From Dugong dugon (taxonomy: Eukaryota; Chordata; Mammalia; Sirenia; Dugongidae), in the NCBI GenBank assembly GCA_030035585.1, contig CM057462.1:117423234-117487233 (forward strand): DNA of 64,000 nucleotides, given 5' to 3'. The translations under genes and the position numbers were made by a program. Positions within the stretch are counted from its first letter, which is position 1; each line of letters opens with the position of its first letter. The notes beneath the pieces are model-generated. The model was not told where the DNA came from and made no database searches. It saw only the letters and a list, made by a program, of their open reading frames with translations. This document shows positions 1 to 11,942 of the stretch, one piece after another.

Positions 1-905
1 TTTGTGTTTTAATTTCCCTGATTACTCATAAAGTTGACCATGTTTCTATATTTATAGACCATTTTGATAACTTTTTGGGGAGAAATGTCTATTCAAATAT
101 TTCCTTTGGCTTGTCTGCCATTTATTTCTAATTAGTAAGAGTATTTCATATACTCTGGAAGACAGTGCTTTGATGCTATGTTTGTTGCAGTTATCTTCAC
201 CCTACTCTGTGGCTTGTCATTTTTCTCTCTTGATGACTTTCAAAATACAGAAGTTCTTAAATTTGTAGTCAAATTTATCTATCCTTTCTTTTATTATTGG
301 TATATTCCATGCCTTATTTAAGAAAAATTGTTTCTTCCCTAAGCTCATGGAGATATTCTTTTATATTCTAAAGTTTTATGGTTTTGTTTTTCGCATGTTA
401 GTCTTTGTTACACCTGTACTAATTTTTGTGTATTGTATGAGATAGGGGTTTGCTTTCCTTCTTTTTTCTCTATTAGGATGTCATTGTCCCAGCAACAGTT
501 TTTGAAAGCCCATCCCTTTTTGCCACTGATCTGCAGTGCCACTTCTATTTTATATCAAGTGTCATATCTACATGGGTCTGTGTCTTCCTTCCTTAATCTA
601 TTTGTGTATACCTGTACCAATTCCACACAGTCTTAGTTACTGCATTTTTAGGCATTATGTAATTTAGTACTGGTAGAGCAAGTTCTCTCAAGTTATTGTT
701 CTTCAAGAGTGTCTTGGTTATTCTTGGTCTTTTGCACTTTTATATAAATTTTACATGAGTTTGTCAAGGTACACAAAAAACACCTGTTAGCTTTTGATTG
801 AAGTTATAGTAAATCTATAAATCATTAAGAGAAAATATGTCATTTTTACAGCCTTTGGTTTCCAGTCCATGAATATGGTGTATTTCTCCATTTATTTAGC
901 TCATT
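1..905 (-). mobile_element. Ancient L1 fragment, 3' half of ORF2 (antisense)
   Basis: Read on the minus strand this resembles the C-terminal half of L1 ORF2. Wording such as 'cttggttattcttggtc' and 'tttccagtccatgaatatgg' is the reverse complement of the usual L1 ORF2 3' region. It is heavily diverged and has no long open frame; the 67-codon ORF at 433-636 is chance. The minus-strand L1 material at 8465-12180 holds the 5' part of an L1 in the same orientation, so the two may be halves of one element split by the insertions between them. That link is inference. Confidence 0.6.
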
Positions 906-1112
906 TTTAATAGCTCTTAATAAAAAAAAAGTTTTGTTTTGATTATGTAAAACGTTTACATGACTTAAAAATCAAAGCTATATAAAAATGTATACTCAAA
1001 TACTTAAATCCTTATCCACTCTACTCTGTGCCCCCCGCTCCCAATAGATAACCATTTTTATTAGTTTCTGGGTTATCCTTTCAGTGTTTCTTTTCACAAA
1101 AATAAGCAAATA
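906..1112. repeat. Unassigned ancient repeat, left part
   Basis: A diverged stretch resembling a known mammalian interspersed repeat (text around 'ctgggttatcctttcagtg') whose class I cannot name. Its continuation appears to be 1908-1940 and then 2581-2823 ('gttctgcaccttg'), after removal of the L1 tail at 1113-1907 and the RTE at 1941-2580. Confidence 0.35.
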
Positions 1113-1666
1113 GGAAAGCAGTTTGGCAGTTTCTTTAAAAACAAAACCATAACCAAGTGACCTAGCAATTGTACTCTTGGGCAGTTATCCCAGAGAAATG
1201 AAAGCTTATGTTCACACAAAAACCTATACATGAATGTTCATAGCCACTTTATTTGTAATAGTGAAAAACTAGAATCAGCCCTGATGTCCTTCAAAAGCTT
1301 AATGGTCAAACAAGCTGTGGTGCATACATACCATGGAATACTACTCAACAATAAAAAGGAACAAACTATTGATTAACCCAAAAATTTGGATGAATCCCCA
1401 GGGAATTATATTAAGCAAAAAAAGCCAATCTCAAAAGGTTACATACTATATGATTCCATTTATTTAATATTATGAAATGACAGAATTTTAGAAATTGAGG
1501 ACAGATTAGTGGTTGCTAGGGATTAGTGACGGGGTGGATTGTGGGGCTGAGTGTTGTTATGAAAGAGCAACAGGAGGTGATCCTTGTGGAATTAGAAATG
1601 TTCTGTATCTTGACCCTGCTGGTGGCTACACCAGCCTACACAGGTGATAAAATTGTATAAAACTTA

Positions 1667-1717
<51 letters not shown>

Positions 1718-1907
1718 ACATACCCACACAAGTATAACTGGGGGGAATCTGTTGATTGTATCAATGACAATATCCTGGTTGTGATATCATAGTATAATTA
1801 TATAACACAATAGCATTAAGGGAAACTGGGCAAAGTGTACAAGGGATCCTCTGCATTATTTTCTTGCAGCTGCATGTGAATCTACAATTATCTCAGTATA
1901 AAAAACA
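1113..1907 (+). mobile_element. Old L1 3' end (L1M type), 5'-truncated
   Basis: Contains the last part of ORF2 ('gaatactactcaacaataaa' at about 1337) and an old L1 3' UTR ending in the familiar 'tgtgaatctacaattatctc' near 1875-1895. A CA microsatellite lies inside. A short repeat, caaatag, at both ends (about 1107 and 1908) is a possible target-site duplication. Confidence 0.7.
1668..1715. repeat. (CA)n microsatellite
   Basis: About 23 uninterrupted CA dinucleotides inside the old L1 3' UTR. Likely polymorphic. Confidence 0.97.
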
Positions 1908-1940
1908 AACAAATAGTCATGTATAGTGTATCTCCCCTCT

Positions 1941-2580
1941 TTTGTTGTTGTTAGGTACCCTATGTACAACAGAATGAAACACTGCCCAGTCCTGTGCCAT
2001 CCTCACAATCACTGTCATGCTTGAGCCCATTATTGAAACCACTGTGTCAGTCTATCTTGTTGAGGGTCTTCCTCTTTTTTGCTGACCCTCTACTTTAAAA
2101 GTTTGATGTCCTTCTTCAGGCACTGGTCATCCTGATAACATGTCCAAAGTACATGAGATGAACTCTCCCCATGCTCACTTCCAAGGAGCTCTCTGGCTGT
2201 ACTTCTTCCAAGACATACTTGTTCATTATTCTAGCAGTCCATGGTATATTCAGTATTCTTCATCAACACCATAATGCAAAGGCATCAATTCTTCTTCGGT
2301 CTTCCTATTCATTGTCCAGCTTCCATAGGCATATGAGGCATATTGAAAATACCATGGCTTGAGTCAGGTACACCTTAGTCCTCAAAGTGACATCTTTGCT
2401 TTTGAACACTCTAAAGAGGTCTTTTGCAGTAGATTTGTCCAATGCGATACATCGTTTGATTTCTTGACTGCTGCTTCCATGGATGTTGATTGTGGATCCA
2501 AATGAAAGGAAATCCCTGACAGCTTCAGTACTTTCTGTTTATCATGATGTTGCTTATTGGTTCAGTTGTGAGGCTTTCTT
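1941..2580 (-). mobile_element. RTE/BovB-type LINE 3' fragment, antisense
   Basis: Starts with the reversed RTE tail (ttgttgttgttagg) and runs antisense through the 3' end seen in the other RTE copies, for example the reversed 'ggcagtccatggtatattca'. About 35 bp just inside the tail is missing relative to the copy ending at 8464. Flanks 'tcccctctttt' (about 1932) and 'ttcctctctttt' (about 2589) look like a target-site duplication. Confidence 0.9.
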
Positions 2581-2823
2581 AACATAATTCCTCTCTTTTA
2601 TTACATACTATATACGTTGTTCTGCACCTTGTTTTATTTTTTTTACTTAACAGGTTATCCTGCATATCACTTCACATCATCCACTGAGATCTTCCCCCTT
2701 AGTTTTTAAAAGATGCATACTACTCCATTTATTGAAACAGTTCTGTAACTCCATTTATCCAGCAGTTCTGTAGCCTGGATATTTGTGGATGTGTTTTTTT
2801 TTCTTTTGTGGATGTGTATCTTC
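2581..2823. repeat. Unassigned ancient repeat, right part
   Basis: Continuation of the repeat at 906-1112. Near the right end 'ttgtggatgtgt' occurs twice (about 2783 and 2807), separated by a T-rich run. No gene is seen. Confidence 0.35.
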
Positions 2824-3266
2824 AGTCACTATATCAAAAAGAATTGGTCAAGAGACGGTGTCAAGATGGCGGAGTAGTCAGACGCTTCTGGTGGGCCCTC
2901 TTACAGCAAAGATCTGAAAAAACAAGTGATTCGATTATGTATGGCAGTCTGGGAGCCCTGAATATCAAAGGCAGAGTTGAGGAACCAGACTGAGTAGCAG
3001 GGGGAGGGAGAGATGGTTCGGAAGCAGCGAGGAGTTGCCAGACCTGACCCGGCGAGAGCCTGAGCCCTTCAGGCCTGATCAGCTTAGGGGTGAGCGGTGA
3101 GGCAGGCAAGCAGCCGTGCTGGGAAGGCACATTTTCCTCACCAGGAGAGACCCAGCCACTGAGAGTCTGCACGGCCACCCAGAACCAGTGAGAAGCAGCC
3201 CTCGATCCAGCAAAAGATAAGTAATTGCTTATGGCCTACCACACAGATCAAAAACATCCCCCTTAG

Positions 3267-4535
3267 ACCATGATCTCGGGGAACATCTAGCTCAATTGGC
3301 ATGACACTACTTATAAAGATAATGCTCTACATTCTACCTTGGTGAGTAGTGTCTGGGGTCTTAAAAGCCTATGAGCGGCCATCTAAGATACTCCACTGAT
3401 CTCATCCCTTCGGGAACAAGGGAGAACGAAGAGAACAGGATACAAGGAAAAGATTAGTCCGAAGGACTAATGGTCCACAGCTACCAAGGCCTCCACGGGA
3501 CTGAGCCCAGTACAGCTGGATGGTGCCCGGCTACCACCAATGACTCCTCTGACCAGGATCACAACAGAGGGTTCTGGGCAGAGCTGGAGTAGGATGTAGA
3601 GCATAATTTTAACTCCCAAAAAAAAAAAAAAAAAAAAAGAAGACCAGATATACTGGCCTAAAGAATACTAGAGAAACCTCGAGAGTGTGGCCCCCAGACA
3701 CCCTTTCAGCTCAGAGGGGAAGTTACCTTCAAGGTTCGATGTTAAGCCTGGGAATGGACACCCCAGTAAAACTAAATGGGACTAACGATGTACAGGAGTC
3801 CGGTGACAAGGGCCAGAAGGCAGAGGGAGAGTAGGAAACTGATGATAAGGAACACAAATTGAATAAGGACACTGTCGATGTATTGTGAGATTGTTGACCA
3901 CTGCTATAGGGCAACATTTGTAGTAACTATTAAATGGGAGGCTGTTTTGTCCTGTAAGCCTGCATCTTGGGCGAGAATGGCAGCACAATTGGAAGAGCAT
4001 AGTCAATATCACTTAAATGTGGAAGTAAAAAGTTTTGAAATGGTGTTTAAATAAAATAAAATAAAAAATAAACAAATGAGACTAAAGAGGTACAATAGTC
4101 CACTGACAAGATCCAGAAGACAGAAGGGGACAAGGAAGCCCCCTGGTGATAGGGAACACAAGGTGGAGTAAGGATATTCTTGATGTGCTGTGAGATTGTT
4201 AACCATTGTCATAGGGCAACATGTGTAGTAACTGTTAAATGAAAAACTATTTTGTTCTGTAAGCCTTCATCTTAAGTGAGAATAACAGCACAGTTGGAAG
4301 AGTGTAGTCAATGTCACTGAACTGTGAATGTAGAAAATTTTGAAACTGTGTATCTTTGGCCATCTGTAATTTTCATAAAAAAAAAAGGTTGAGAATTTAG
4401 AGGCTTAATACGTTGTGGGGTTGTTAACCAATGTCAAAAAAAACAACATGTGTACTACTATTTCATGAGAAACTATTTGCTCTGTAAGCTTTCACCTGAA
4501 GTACAATAAAATATTAAAAAAAAAAAAAAAAAAAA
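3267..4535 (+). mobile_element. L1 3' UTR insertion with repeated terminal module
   Basis: A severely 5'-truncated L1 made only of 3' UTR, inserted in the 5' UTR of the L1 at 2850-6022. The 17-bp target sequence aaaaacatcccccttag flanks it at 3250-3266 and 4536-4552, and it ends in a poly(A) of about 25. Its last part contains a terminal module about three times: about 3765-4075, 4076-4385 and a shorter 4388-4520, each with a 'gagattgtt(a/g)acca' or 'ggggttgttaacca' motif and an A-rich end. Confidence 0.88.
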
Positions 4536-5673
4536 AAAAACATCCCCCTTAGGGAAAAACCTCTCTCCCATTTACCTTCTTGCTCCCTGCTCTGCACTGA
4601 GTCCCAGACCGGCTTCAGCAATTGCTGAGTTCCCTGGTCCAGAAGTAGGATCCGTCACACGCCCGGAGCCATTCTCCCTGCCTTGGAGAGTGAACAAATT
4701 AACAAACAGGAAAAAATAAACTGCCGGCTTCCCTAAGCCAGGAACCCAGGGTAGGCACAGCTCCTTTGCCTAGGCACAGGCATAAGGGTTCCATGGACTT
4801 TAAGTGCCTTTCCCCCTACATAGACTTGTGTGGGCCCATCTCAACAGTGTAGGCCCTCATTACCCCAGTGCAACACAGTATATACCAGAACTCTAACTTC
4901 AACTGTTTCAGCTGTGAAGTGACACTGCTCTACCCATTAAGCAAGGTCTTCACCTACCCACATCAGGGGCCTGAGAACTGGTGACTCCACCCACGCCACC
5001 TAGCCACCTGCAATAGGGGCCCATGAATAAGAGGTGCCCCCTAGGCCTTACAACCAACTGCATTAGGTGCTCATAGTCTGGCTGCAAAACCCACCCACCT
5101 CCGTGCTCTAGGGAACAGGGGTACGCCTTCCTCCTGGACACTCAGGGGCAGCCGTCAGCCCCCTGCCTTGCTCAGAGTGTGTCCCCTGGCTGCGGACAGA
5201 TGCCTGTGCCTATACCAATCACCCATGCCTGTCTAGGACTGTAAGTGAGAGCCTGCACCACACACTTGGTGGCTATCTAACTGGGCACCTGAGCTGAATC
5301 CATACAGGAGGAGTGGGTGGACTCCTGAGCTCACATACCTAGTAACAGATCTATCTACCTGGTGGCAGGACATTAGAGCTTCAAAGGTGCCAATAATCAA
5401 TAGCTCATATGAGCAGCCTATTTGGGCATATCAAAACAAAATAAGAAGCTAGGACACAGTAAGCAAACATAAAATAAATATAATAACTTATTGATGGCTT
5501 GGAAACAACAGTCAATATCAAATCACATAAAGAGGCAATCCATGATGGCTTCAGCAAGCTCCCAAAATAAAGAATCTGGAAATTTTCCAGAGAAGGAAAA
5601 TTTCTTGGAATTACCAGAGGCAGAATACAAAAGATTAACATAGAGAACTCTTCAAGAAATTAGGAAGGAAATT

Positions 5674-6018
5674 ATGCAAAACACAGAACATGTAATAGAG
5701 GAAATTAAAAAGATTAGAGAAAAGCATAATGACAAATTTAACAGGCTGCAAGAATCCACAGAGAGACAGCAATCAGAAATCCAGAAGATTAACAATAAAA
5801 TGTCAGAATTAGACGACTCAGTAGAAAGTCATAGGAGCAGAACTGAGGCAATGGAAGTCAAAATTAGTGAGATTGAAGATAAAGCACTTGACACCAACTT
5901 ATTTGAGGAAAAATCATATAAAAGGATTTTAAAAAATGAAGAAACCCTAAGAATTATGTGGAACTCTATCAAGAGGAATAACCTACAAGTGATTGGAATA
6001 CCAGAACGGGGGGGATAA
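5674..6018 (+). pseudogene. L1 ORF1 fragment (coiled coil)
   Basis: A 114-codon open stretch homologous to the middle of L1 ORF1p, the RNA-binding chaperone of the L1 particle. The first about 75 residues form a coiled coil with regular hydrophobic heptads (EIQKINNKMSELDDS). The end enters the RRM-like domain and is cut off. The in-frame upstream part of ORF1 (about 5520-5670) contains stops. Confidence 0.8.
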
Positions 6019-7326
6019 CAGAAAAAAGAATTGGTCGACACTCCACCATTTCAGGAGGTAACAGATGAACTGATGCTACTGAAGGAAGAAATCTAAGCTG
6101 CACAGAAGGCACTGGCAAAAAGGAATTGATGGAATACCAATTGAGATGTTTCATCAGATGGGTTGGAGGTGTTTACTCATCTCTGCCAAGAAATTTAGAA
6201 GACAGCTACCTAGCCAGCTGACTGGAAGAGATCCATATTTGTGTCCATTCTAAAGAAAGGTGACCCAAAGAATGTGGAAATTATTGAACAATATCATTAA
6301 TATCACACACAGGTAAAATTTTGCTGAAGATAATTCAAAAATGATAGCAGCAGTACATCGACAGGGAACTGCCAGAAATTCAAGCCAGATTCAGAAGAGG
6401 GTGTGGAATGAGGGATATCATTGCTGATGTCAGAGGAATCTTGGCTGAAAGCGGAAAATACCAGAAATATGTTTACGTGTGTTTTATTGACCACCCAAAG
6501 GCATTCGACTGTGTGGATCACAGCAAATTATGGATAACATTGCAAAGAATGAGAATTCCAGAATACTTAATAGTGCTTGTGCGGAACGTGTACATAGACC
6601 AAAAGGAAGTCATTTGAACAGAACATTGGGATACTTCATGGTTTAAAATCAGGAAAGGTGTGTGTCAGGGTTGTATCCTTTCACCATACCTATTCAATCT
6701 GTATGCTGAGCAAATAGTCCGAGAAGCTGGACTACATGAAGAAGAATGTGGCATCAGGATTGAAGGAAGACGCATTAACAACCTGCGATATGCAGATAAT
6801 ACAACCGTGCTTGCTGAAAGTGGAGAGGACTTGAAGCATTTACTGATCAAGATGAAAGACTACAGCCTTAGTATGGATTTGTACCCAACATAAAGAAAAC
6901 AGAAATCTTCACAACTGGACCAATAAGCAACATCATGATAAACGAAGAAAATATTGAAGTTGTCAAGGATTTCTTTTTACTTGGGTCTACAATCAACACC
7001 TATGGACGCAGGAGTAAAGAAATCAAATGAAGACGTGTTGCATTGGGCAAATGTGCTGCAAAAGAACTCTTTAAAGTGTTAATAAAAAGCAAAGATGTCA
7101 CTTTGAGGACTCGGTGCACCTGACCCAAGCCATAGTATTTTCGATCGCCTCATATGCGTGGGAAAACTGACAGTGAATAAGGAAGACCAAAATAGAACTG
7201 ATGCCTTTGAATTATGGTGTTAGCGAAGATTATTGAATATATCATGGACTGCCAGAAGAATGAATAAATCTGTTTTGGAAGAAGTACAGCCAAAATGCTG
7301 CTTAGAAGGAAGAATAGTGAGATTTT

Positions 7327-8202
7327 TATATATGTATATATGTATATGTGTGTATACAAATATATAGTTTATTGTACTTAAATGAAGGTTTACAGAGCAA
7401 GTTAGTTTCTCATTAAACAATTAATACACATATTGTTTTGTGACATTGGTTGCCAACCCTACAACATGTCAACAGTCTCCCCTTCTCGACCTTGTGTTCC
7501 CCCTTACCAGCTTTCATTTCCTCTCCTGCCTGCTTGTCCTTGCCCCTGGGCTGGTGTGCCCATTTAGTCTCATTTTGTTTTATGGGCCTGTCTAGTCTTT
7601 GGCTGCAGGGTGAACCTCAGTAGTGACTTCGGTACTGAGTTAAAAGGGTGTTTGGGGGCCATACTCTCAGGGTTTCTCCAGTCTCTGTCAAACCAGAGTC
7701 TGGTGTTTGTCTGGAACCCTCTATTTTGATCCCTGTCAGAGCAGTCATTCGTGGGAGCCAGGCACCATCTAGTTGTGCTGGGCTCAGTCTGGTGGAGGCT
7801 GTGGTACTTGTGGTCTGTTAGTCCTTTGGACTAATCTTTCCCTTGTGTCTTTAGTTTTCTTCATTCTCCCTTGCTCCAGATGGGGTGAAACTGGTAGAGT
7901 ACCTTAGATAGCCATTCACAAACTTTTAAGACCCCAGACGCTACTCATCAAAGTAGATGTAGAACATTTTCTTTACAAACTATGTTATACCAATTGAGCT
8001 AGATGTTACCCGAGACCATGGTCCCTAGCCCTCAGCCCAGTAATTCAGTCCCTCAGGGAGTTTGGATGTGTTTATGGAGCTTCCATGACCTTGCCTTGGT
8101 CAAGCTGTGCTAGCTTCCCCAGTATTGTGTACTGTCTTACCCTTCACCAAAGTTACCACTTATCTATTGTCTATTTAGTGTTTTTCCCTCCCCACCAAAG
8201 GA
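7327..8202 (-). mobile_element. L1 3' UTR fragment, antisense, inside the RTE
   Basis: The reverse complement matches the young L1 3' UTR seen elsewhere in the window (compare 60890-61660): the reversed 'ggtcttaaaagcctgtg' lies near 7920 and the reversed T-run tail starts at 7327. Target repeats tagtgagatttt (7315-7326) and tggtgagatttt (8203-8214) bracket it. It shares orientation and subfamily features with the fragment at 3267-4535 but is a separate insertion. Confidence 0.88.
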
Positions 8203-9134
8203 TGGTGAGATTTTGTCACATGTACTTTGGGCATGTAATCAGGAGGGACCAGTGCCTGGAGAAGGACATCATACATGGTAAAGAAAAGGGTCATTGAAAA
8301 AGAGGAATACCCTCAATGAGATGGATTGACACAGTGATCGCAACAATGGGCTCAAACATACCGTTGTGATGATGGCGAAGGACTGGGACCGGGCAGTGTT
8401 TCATTCTGTTGTACATAGGGTCACTATGGGTTGGAACCAACCGGACAGCACCTAACAACAACATATTTTCAACTCTTATTTTTATTGATGTATTTAAGAC
8501 TATGAATATTCTTCTGATAACTCTTCTAATTATTGCAAAGATTCTGATGTGTGGTGTTTTTCTTATTTCTTAGAAATTGTACAATTTTTGTTAGTATTTC
8601 CGGTTTGAATTCCAAGAAGTTGATTGTTTATTTTAATTTTCAGATGAAAGTGCATTTTCATTTTTTTTCTTTTTAAAAAATTTTGTAGCTTTTATTTTAA
8701 TCAGTGTGTGCTGTTTATATTATTTCTACTTTATAGAATGTATTGAGGTTTTCTCTGGGGTTAATTTGTAATTAATTTTTATAAATGTTACAAGCTCATT
8801 TGAAAAGAAGTTGTCTTCTCTGGAATCAGGGTATAGAGCTTGATACATATACATAAACTCTACCTTGCTGATTATGTTAAGTATTCCATATCCCTACTTA
8901 GTTTTCTCCACATTCTCTATTTTTATGTCTTAGATTAAGATTACTGTGTTAGAATCTCCCGTTATTAGTGTGTTTCTGCTTATCTTTGTAGCTCCTGTGG
9001 TTTCTGTTTTATGTAGGTTTCTGTATGTTATTTGGCCCAGAGTTGTTCTTATGTGAATGTTAATATTATCACCTTTGCATTATGAAGCATCATTTCTGGA
9101 CTCACTTTATGCTTTTTTGGCCTGAATTCTCCCT

Positions 9135-9349
9135 TACCAAAACCAAACCAAATCCATTGCCGTTGAGTCGATTCTGACACATAGCAACCCTGTAGGACAG
9201 AATAGAACTGCCCCATAAGGTTTCCAAAGCTGTAAATCTGTACAGGAACAGATTGCCACATCTCTCTTCCGCAGAGCAGCTGGTGGGTTCGAACCACCAA
9301 CTGTTCAGTTAGCAGCCAAGCACTTTCACCACTGTGCCACCGGGGCTGT
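9135..9349 (-). mobile_element. AfroSINE, full-length type, antisense
   Basis: A tRNA-derived SINE of afrotherians in reverse. The 3' end comes first (accaaaaccaaaccaaat) and the head last (gtgccaccggggct). It has the middle segment that the deleted subfamily lacks. Target duplications tgaattctccct lie at 9123-9134 and 9350-9361. Confidence 0.95.
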
Positions 9350-10149
9350 TGAATTCTCCCTGACTGCATATAAAAGATTAACTTCTGCTTTCATTTTGTG
9401 CATATATCTGATGCACCTTTCATCTCTCTCCTTTTTTAGCCTTTCTCTATCACTTTTGTTATAGACATGTCTCTTGTGTACAGCCAAGAGTTGGATTTTG
9501 TTTTGTGATCCAGTCTAAAAATCTTTTTCATTTAGTAGATGAATTATGTCCATTTCCATTATTGTTGGTTTTGGTTTGTTTTTACATTATTGGCAGGACT
9601 GATGTTGGTCTCAGATTTGTCATTTTATTTTATCTTATAGTTAAAAACTGTGTGTCTTTTCTATGCGATTTCTTTTTCTTTTTTTTTTTCCTTTTGATAT
9701 TTAGAAAGGTTTGTATTTTTTTCCTGTCTTTAGCTTTATACTAATACATTTATGATAATATTCTTAGTCCTTCTTTTTTTTTTTTTTTAAGTTATGCTTC
9801 TGCTTTTGATTTACTTCTAAAATTTTCCTCTGCCTACTACCTGTTATAATCAGGACAATCAAAAACCCAGTTCTGCTTTTACCTTTTTCCCTACCTTTTC
9901 CTTTCCTTTATTTTTAGAGGTGTTTTTTCTACTTTGTCAAAGAATAAAACATTTACATACATGCTTCTATTCTTGTCCTCCTCACCTTTGCTTTAGTCTC
10001 AGATCAATAATTAAATATATTCTACTCTTACTGTAGTTATTTTATACAGTTTTCAATCATCTCTTCAATCATGAAGCTCATCCTATAGTAGGAAAAGCTC
10101 CTGGGTGCAATAGTCCCTATTTCTTACATGTTTAAAATTTTCTTTAGAG

Positions 10150-10402
10150 CAGGGGTGATCGAACTGTGGCCTGTTTTGTAAAGCCTATGAGCTAAGAACA
10201 GTTTTTACATGTTTAAAGGGTCATAAAAAAGAATATACGACAGGAACCATATGTAGCCTGCAAAGCCTAAATATTTATAATATTTATGTAATATTTATAT
10301 TTCTATAATATTATGTAATTAATAATACTATAAATATTTATAATATATTTATAATATGTATTTATTCTCTGGCCCTTAACAGAAAACATTTGTTAGTCCT
10401 TG
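10150..10402. mobile_element. Non-autonomous hAT-type DNA transposon
   Basis: A 253-bp element starting CAGGGGTGATCGAAC and ending AGTCCTTG, imperfect inverted termini, with an 8-bp target duplication ctttagag (10142-10149) and ctctagag (10403-10410). The 8-bp duplication and CAG-type ends fit the hAT superfamily. The text 'gcctgcaaagcctaaatatt' is a common mammalian hAT interior. The middle is an AT-rich internal expansion (about 10265-10360). Confidence 0.75.
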
Positions 10403-11164
10403 CTCTAGAGCCTTGATACTTGAAGAATAGCTTGATTGGTTGTGAAGTCCTTGATTTACACGTTTTCACCATGAGTTTCTTTAAATGTTGCTCTACTGAT
10501 GTTTGTTTTATACATTACTATTTAGACATCTGATGACAACCTAATTTGCTTTTCTTTGTAAAATCACTTAAGTATTTTTCACCTGGAAGTCTAGAGGATT
10601 CTTTTAATGTGTAATAGTTTTTTTATCAGGGTAATGAGAATTGCAGATCCATGTTTCTAAATACATAGTAGGCACTTTCAATATAAAAATCACTACTACT
10701 TTTATTTCAGGAATGTTGTCTTTAATTATAGTTTTAAATACAAGTTCTATTCCATTGTTTTTCTCCCTCAGAGACCACAATTAGTCTTATTTTAGATCTT
10801 CTTTACCTTTTATAGCATCACTTTCTCTCTGATCCATTTTACTACTTTCTTTATTTAGGTTTCATTTTCTTGGTACGTTTTATTTCTGTTCTATATTATC
10901 CTTACTATATGTTTGGTCATACCTGTTCTCTCTTGGACACCTGCTAATTTATTCATTTCTCAGACAATTTTGTTTTTTCTTTAATTTCTTTTTTCAGTTT
11001 GGCCAGCTTGCATTGCACATCTTTCTGTTGTGTTCATATTTTTATTTTGAGTTTTAAAATTTCTGATTCATGATGTTCTTTAATATCTGCAAATGTTTGT
11101 TTAATTATAGTTAACCTATGTTGGGTGGGTTGTGTTAAGATTTTCTGTGCTTCATGGTTACCTG

Positions 11165-11196
11165 TTTTTTGTTTGTTTGTTTGTTTGTTTGTTTTT
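11165..11196. repeat. (GTTT)n simple repeat
   Basis: About seven GTTT units in the T-rich antisense L1 background. Confidence 0.9.
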
Positions 11197-11774
11197 GTCT
11201 AGTTTTTGTTGTTGTTCTCATTTTTTAGTTTTTCCCCTCAAGTAACTTTGTGTAGATGCTAGGTTATTTTGCAGATGTTGTTCATGCTTATTTGTATTGG
11301 ACTTTTTTGAATCAACAATAGTAGGTACTCTTATAGAAGAACAGGAAGTAGTGTTTGGGTGACTTGTTCTGTTTCTTAGACAAGAACACTCTGTTGCTTC
11401 AGTGAAATGCAGTTATTTATGTATACTGTATGGGCATTTCTTAGGAGGTGGGATTTGTTTTCTTTGGATTCTTTTCTATTTATTTCATTCAGCTGAGCTC
11501 TTCTCTTGGCCACTTTCATTTTTTCTCTTACCACCAAGACTCCAAGACACCTCGTACTTCCCATGCAGCTTTCTCTCTCCCAGAAGCTATGCCCTCCCAG
11601 ATTCCTACTCCTGATCCTCTGTGTTTTTCAAGTCCCTTTCTTTTAGATCCCTCATAGAAAGTGCTCTGGTCTGCCGGGTCTCATCCTTGCTTTAAGTATT
11701 TTTCTATTCCAGGATAGGCCCTCTCCTTCCAGACTAAACTGTGGTTAGTTAATGTTTACTGTGTCACCTATGTA

Positions 11775-11942
11775 AACCAAAAAACCAAACCTGTTGCTGT
11801 TGAGTCCATTCCAACTTATAGGGACCCTAGAGGACACAGTAGAACTGCCCCATGGAGTTTCCAAGGAGTAACTGGTGGATTCAAATTGCCAACCTTTTGG
11901 TTAGCAGCTGAGCTCTTAACCACTGCACCACCAGGGCTCCTG
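11775..11942 (-). mobile_element. AfroSINE, 45-bp-deleted subtype, antisense
   Basis: Reverse AfroSINE of 168 bp with target duplications tcacctatgta (11764-11774) and ctacctgtgta (11943-11953). 'tttccaagg' is joined directly to 'agtaactggtggattc'; the copy at 20411-20619 has 45 bp more at this point. Confidence 0.93.

Larger units (their letters stand above)
2850..6022 (+). mobile_element. L1 with 5' region and partial ORF1, lacking everything 3' of mid-ORF1
   Basis: Starts with an L1-like 5' end (gtgtcaagatggcggag, about 2859), continues through a GC-rich 5' UTR (interrupted by another L1 tail at 3267-4535), and reaches ORF1, where an open stretch at 5674-6018 encodes a coiled coil rich in heptads followed by the start of the RNA-recognition domain (LQVIGIPE). 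It stops abruptly at about 6020, so the rest of ORF1, all of ORF2 and the 3' UTR are absent. Both sides carry aaaaagaattggtc (2836-2849 and 6023-6036), the RTE target. This is unusual because L1 copies normally lose the 5' end, not the 3' end. Confidence 0.8.
2824..8464 (+). mobile_element. RTE/BovB-type LINE, 5'-truncated, split by two L1 insertions
   Basis: RTE sequence begins at about 2824 (tcagtcactatatc), is broken by an L1 at 2850-6022, resumes at about 6023 with the same target sequence, is broken again by an antisense L1 tail at 7327-8202, and ends with cacctaacaacaac at 8464. The reverse transcriptase part is visible in short frames (6408-6617 and 6660-6893); the catalytic YADD box reads YADN. 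No intact ORF remains. The site 'tatcttca' before the start and 'tattttca' after the end fits a target-site duplication. Confidence 0.88.

Noticed and set aside
2861-3178. A 105-codon minus-strand frame
   Set aside because: Antisense of the L1 5' UTR at 2850; low-complexity Pro/Ser/Leu text and no homology recognised.
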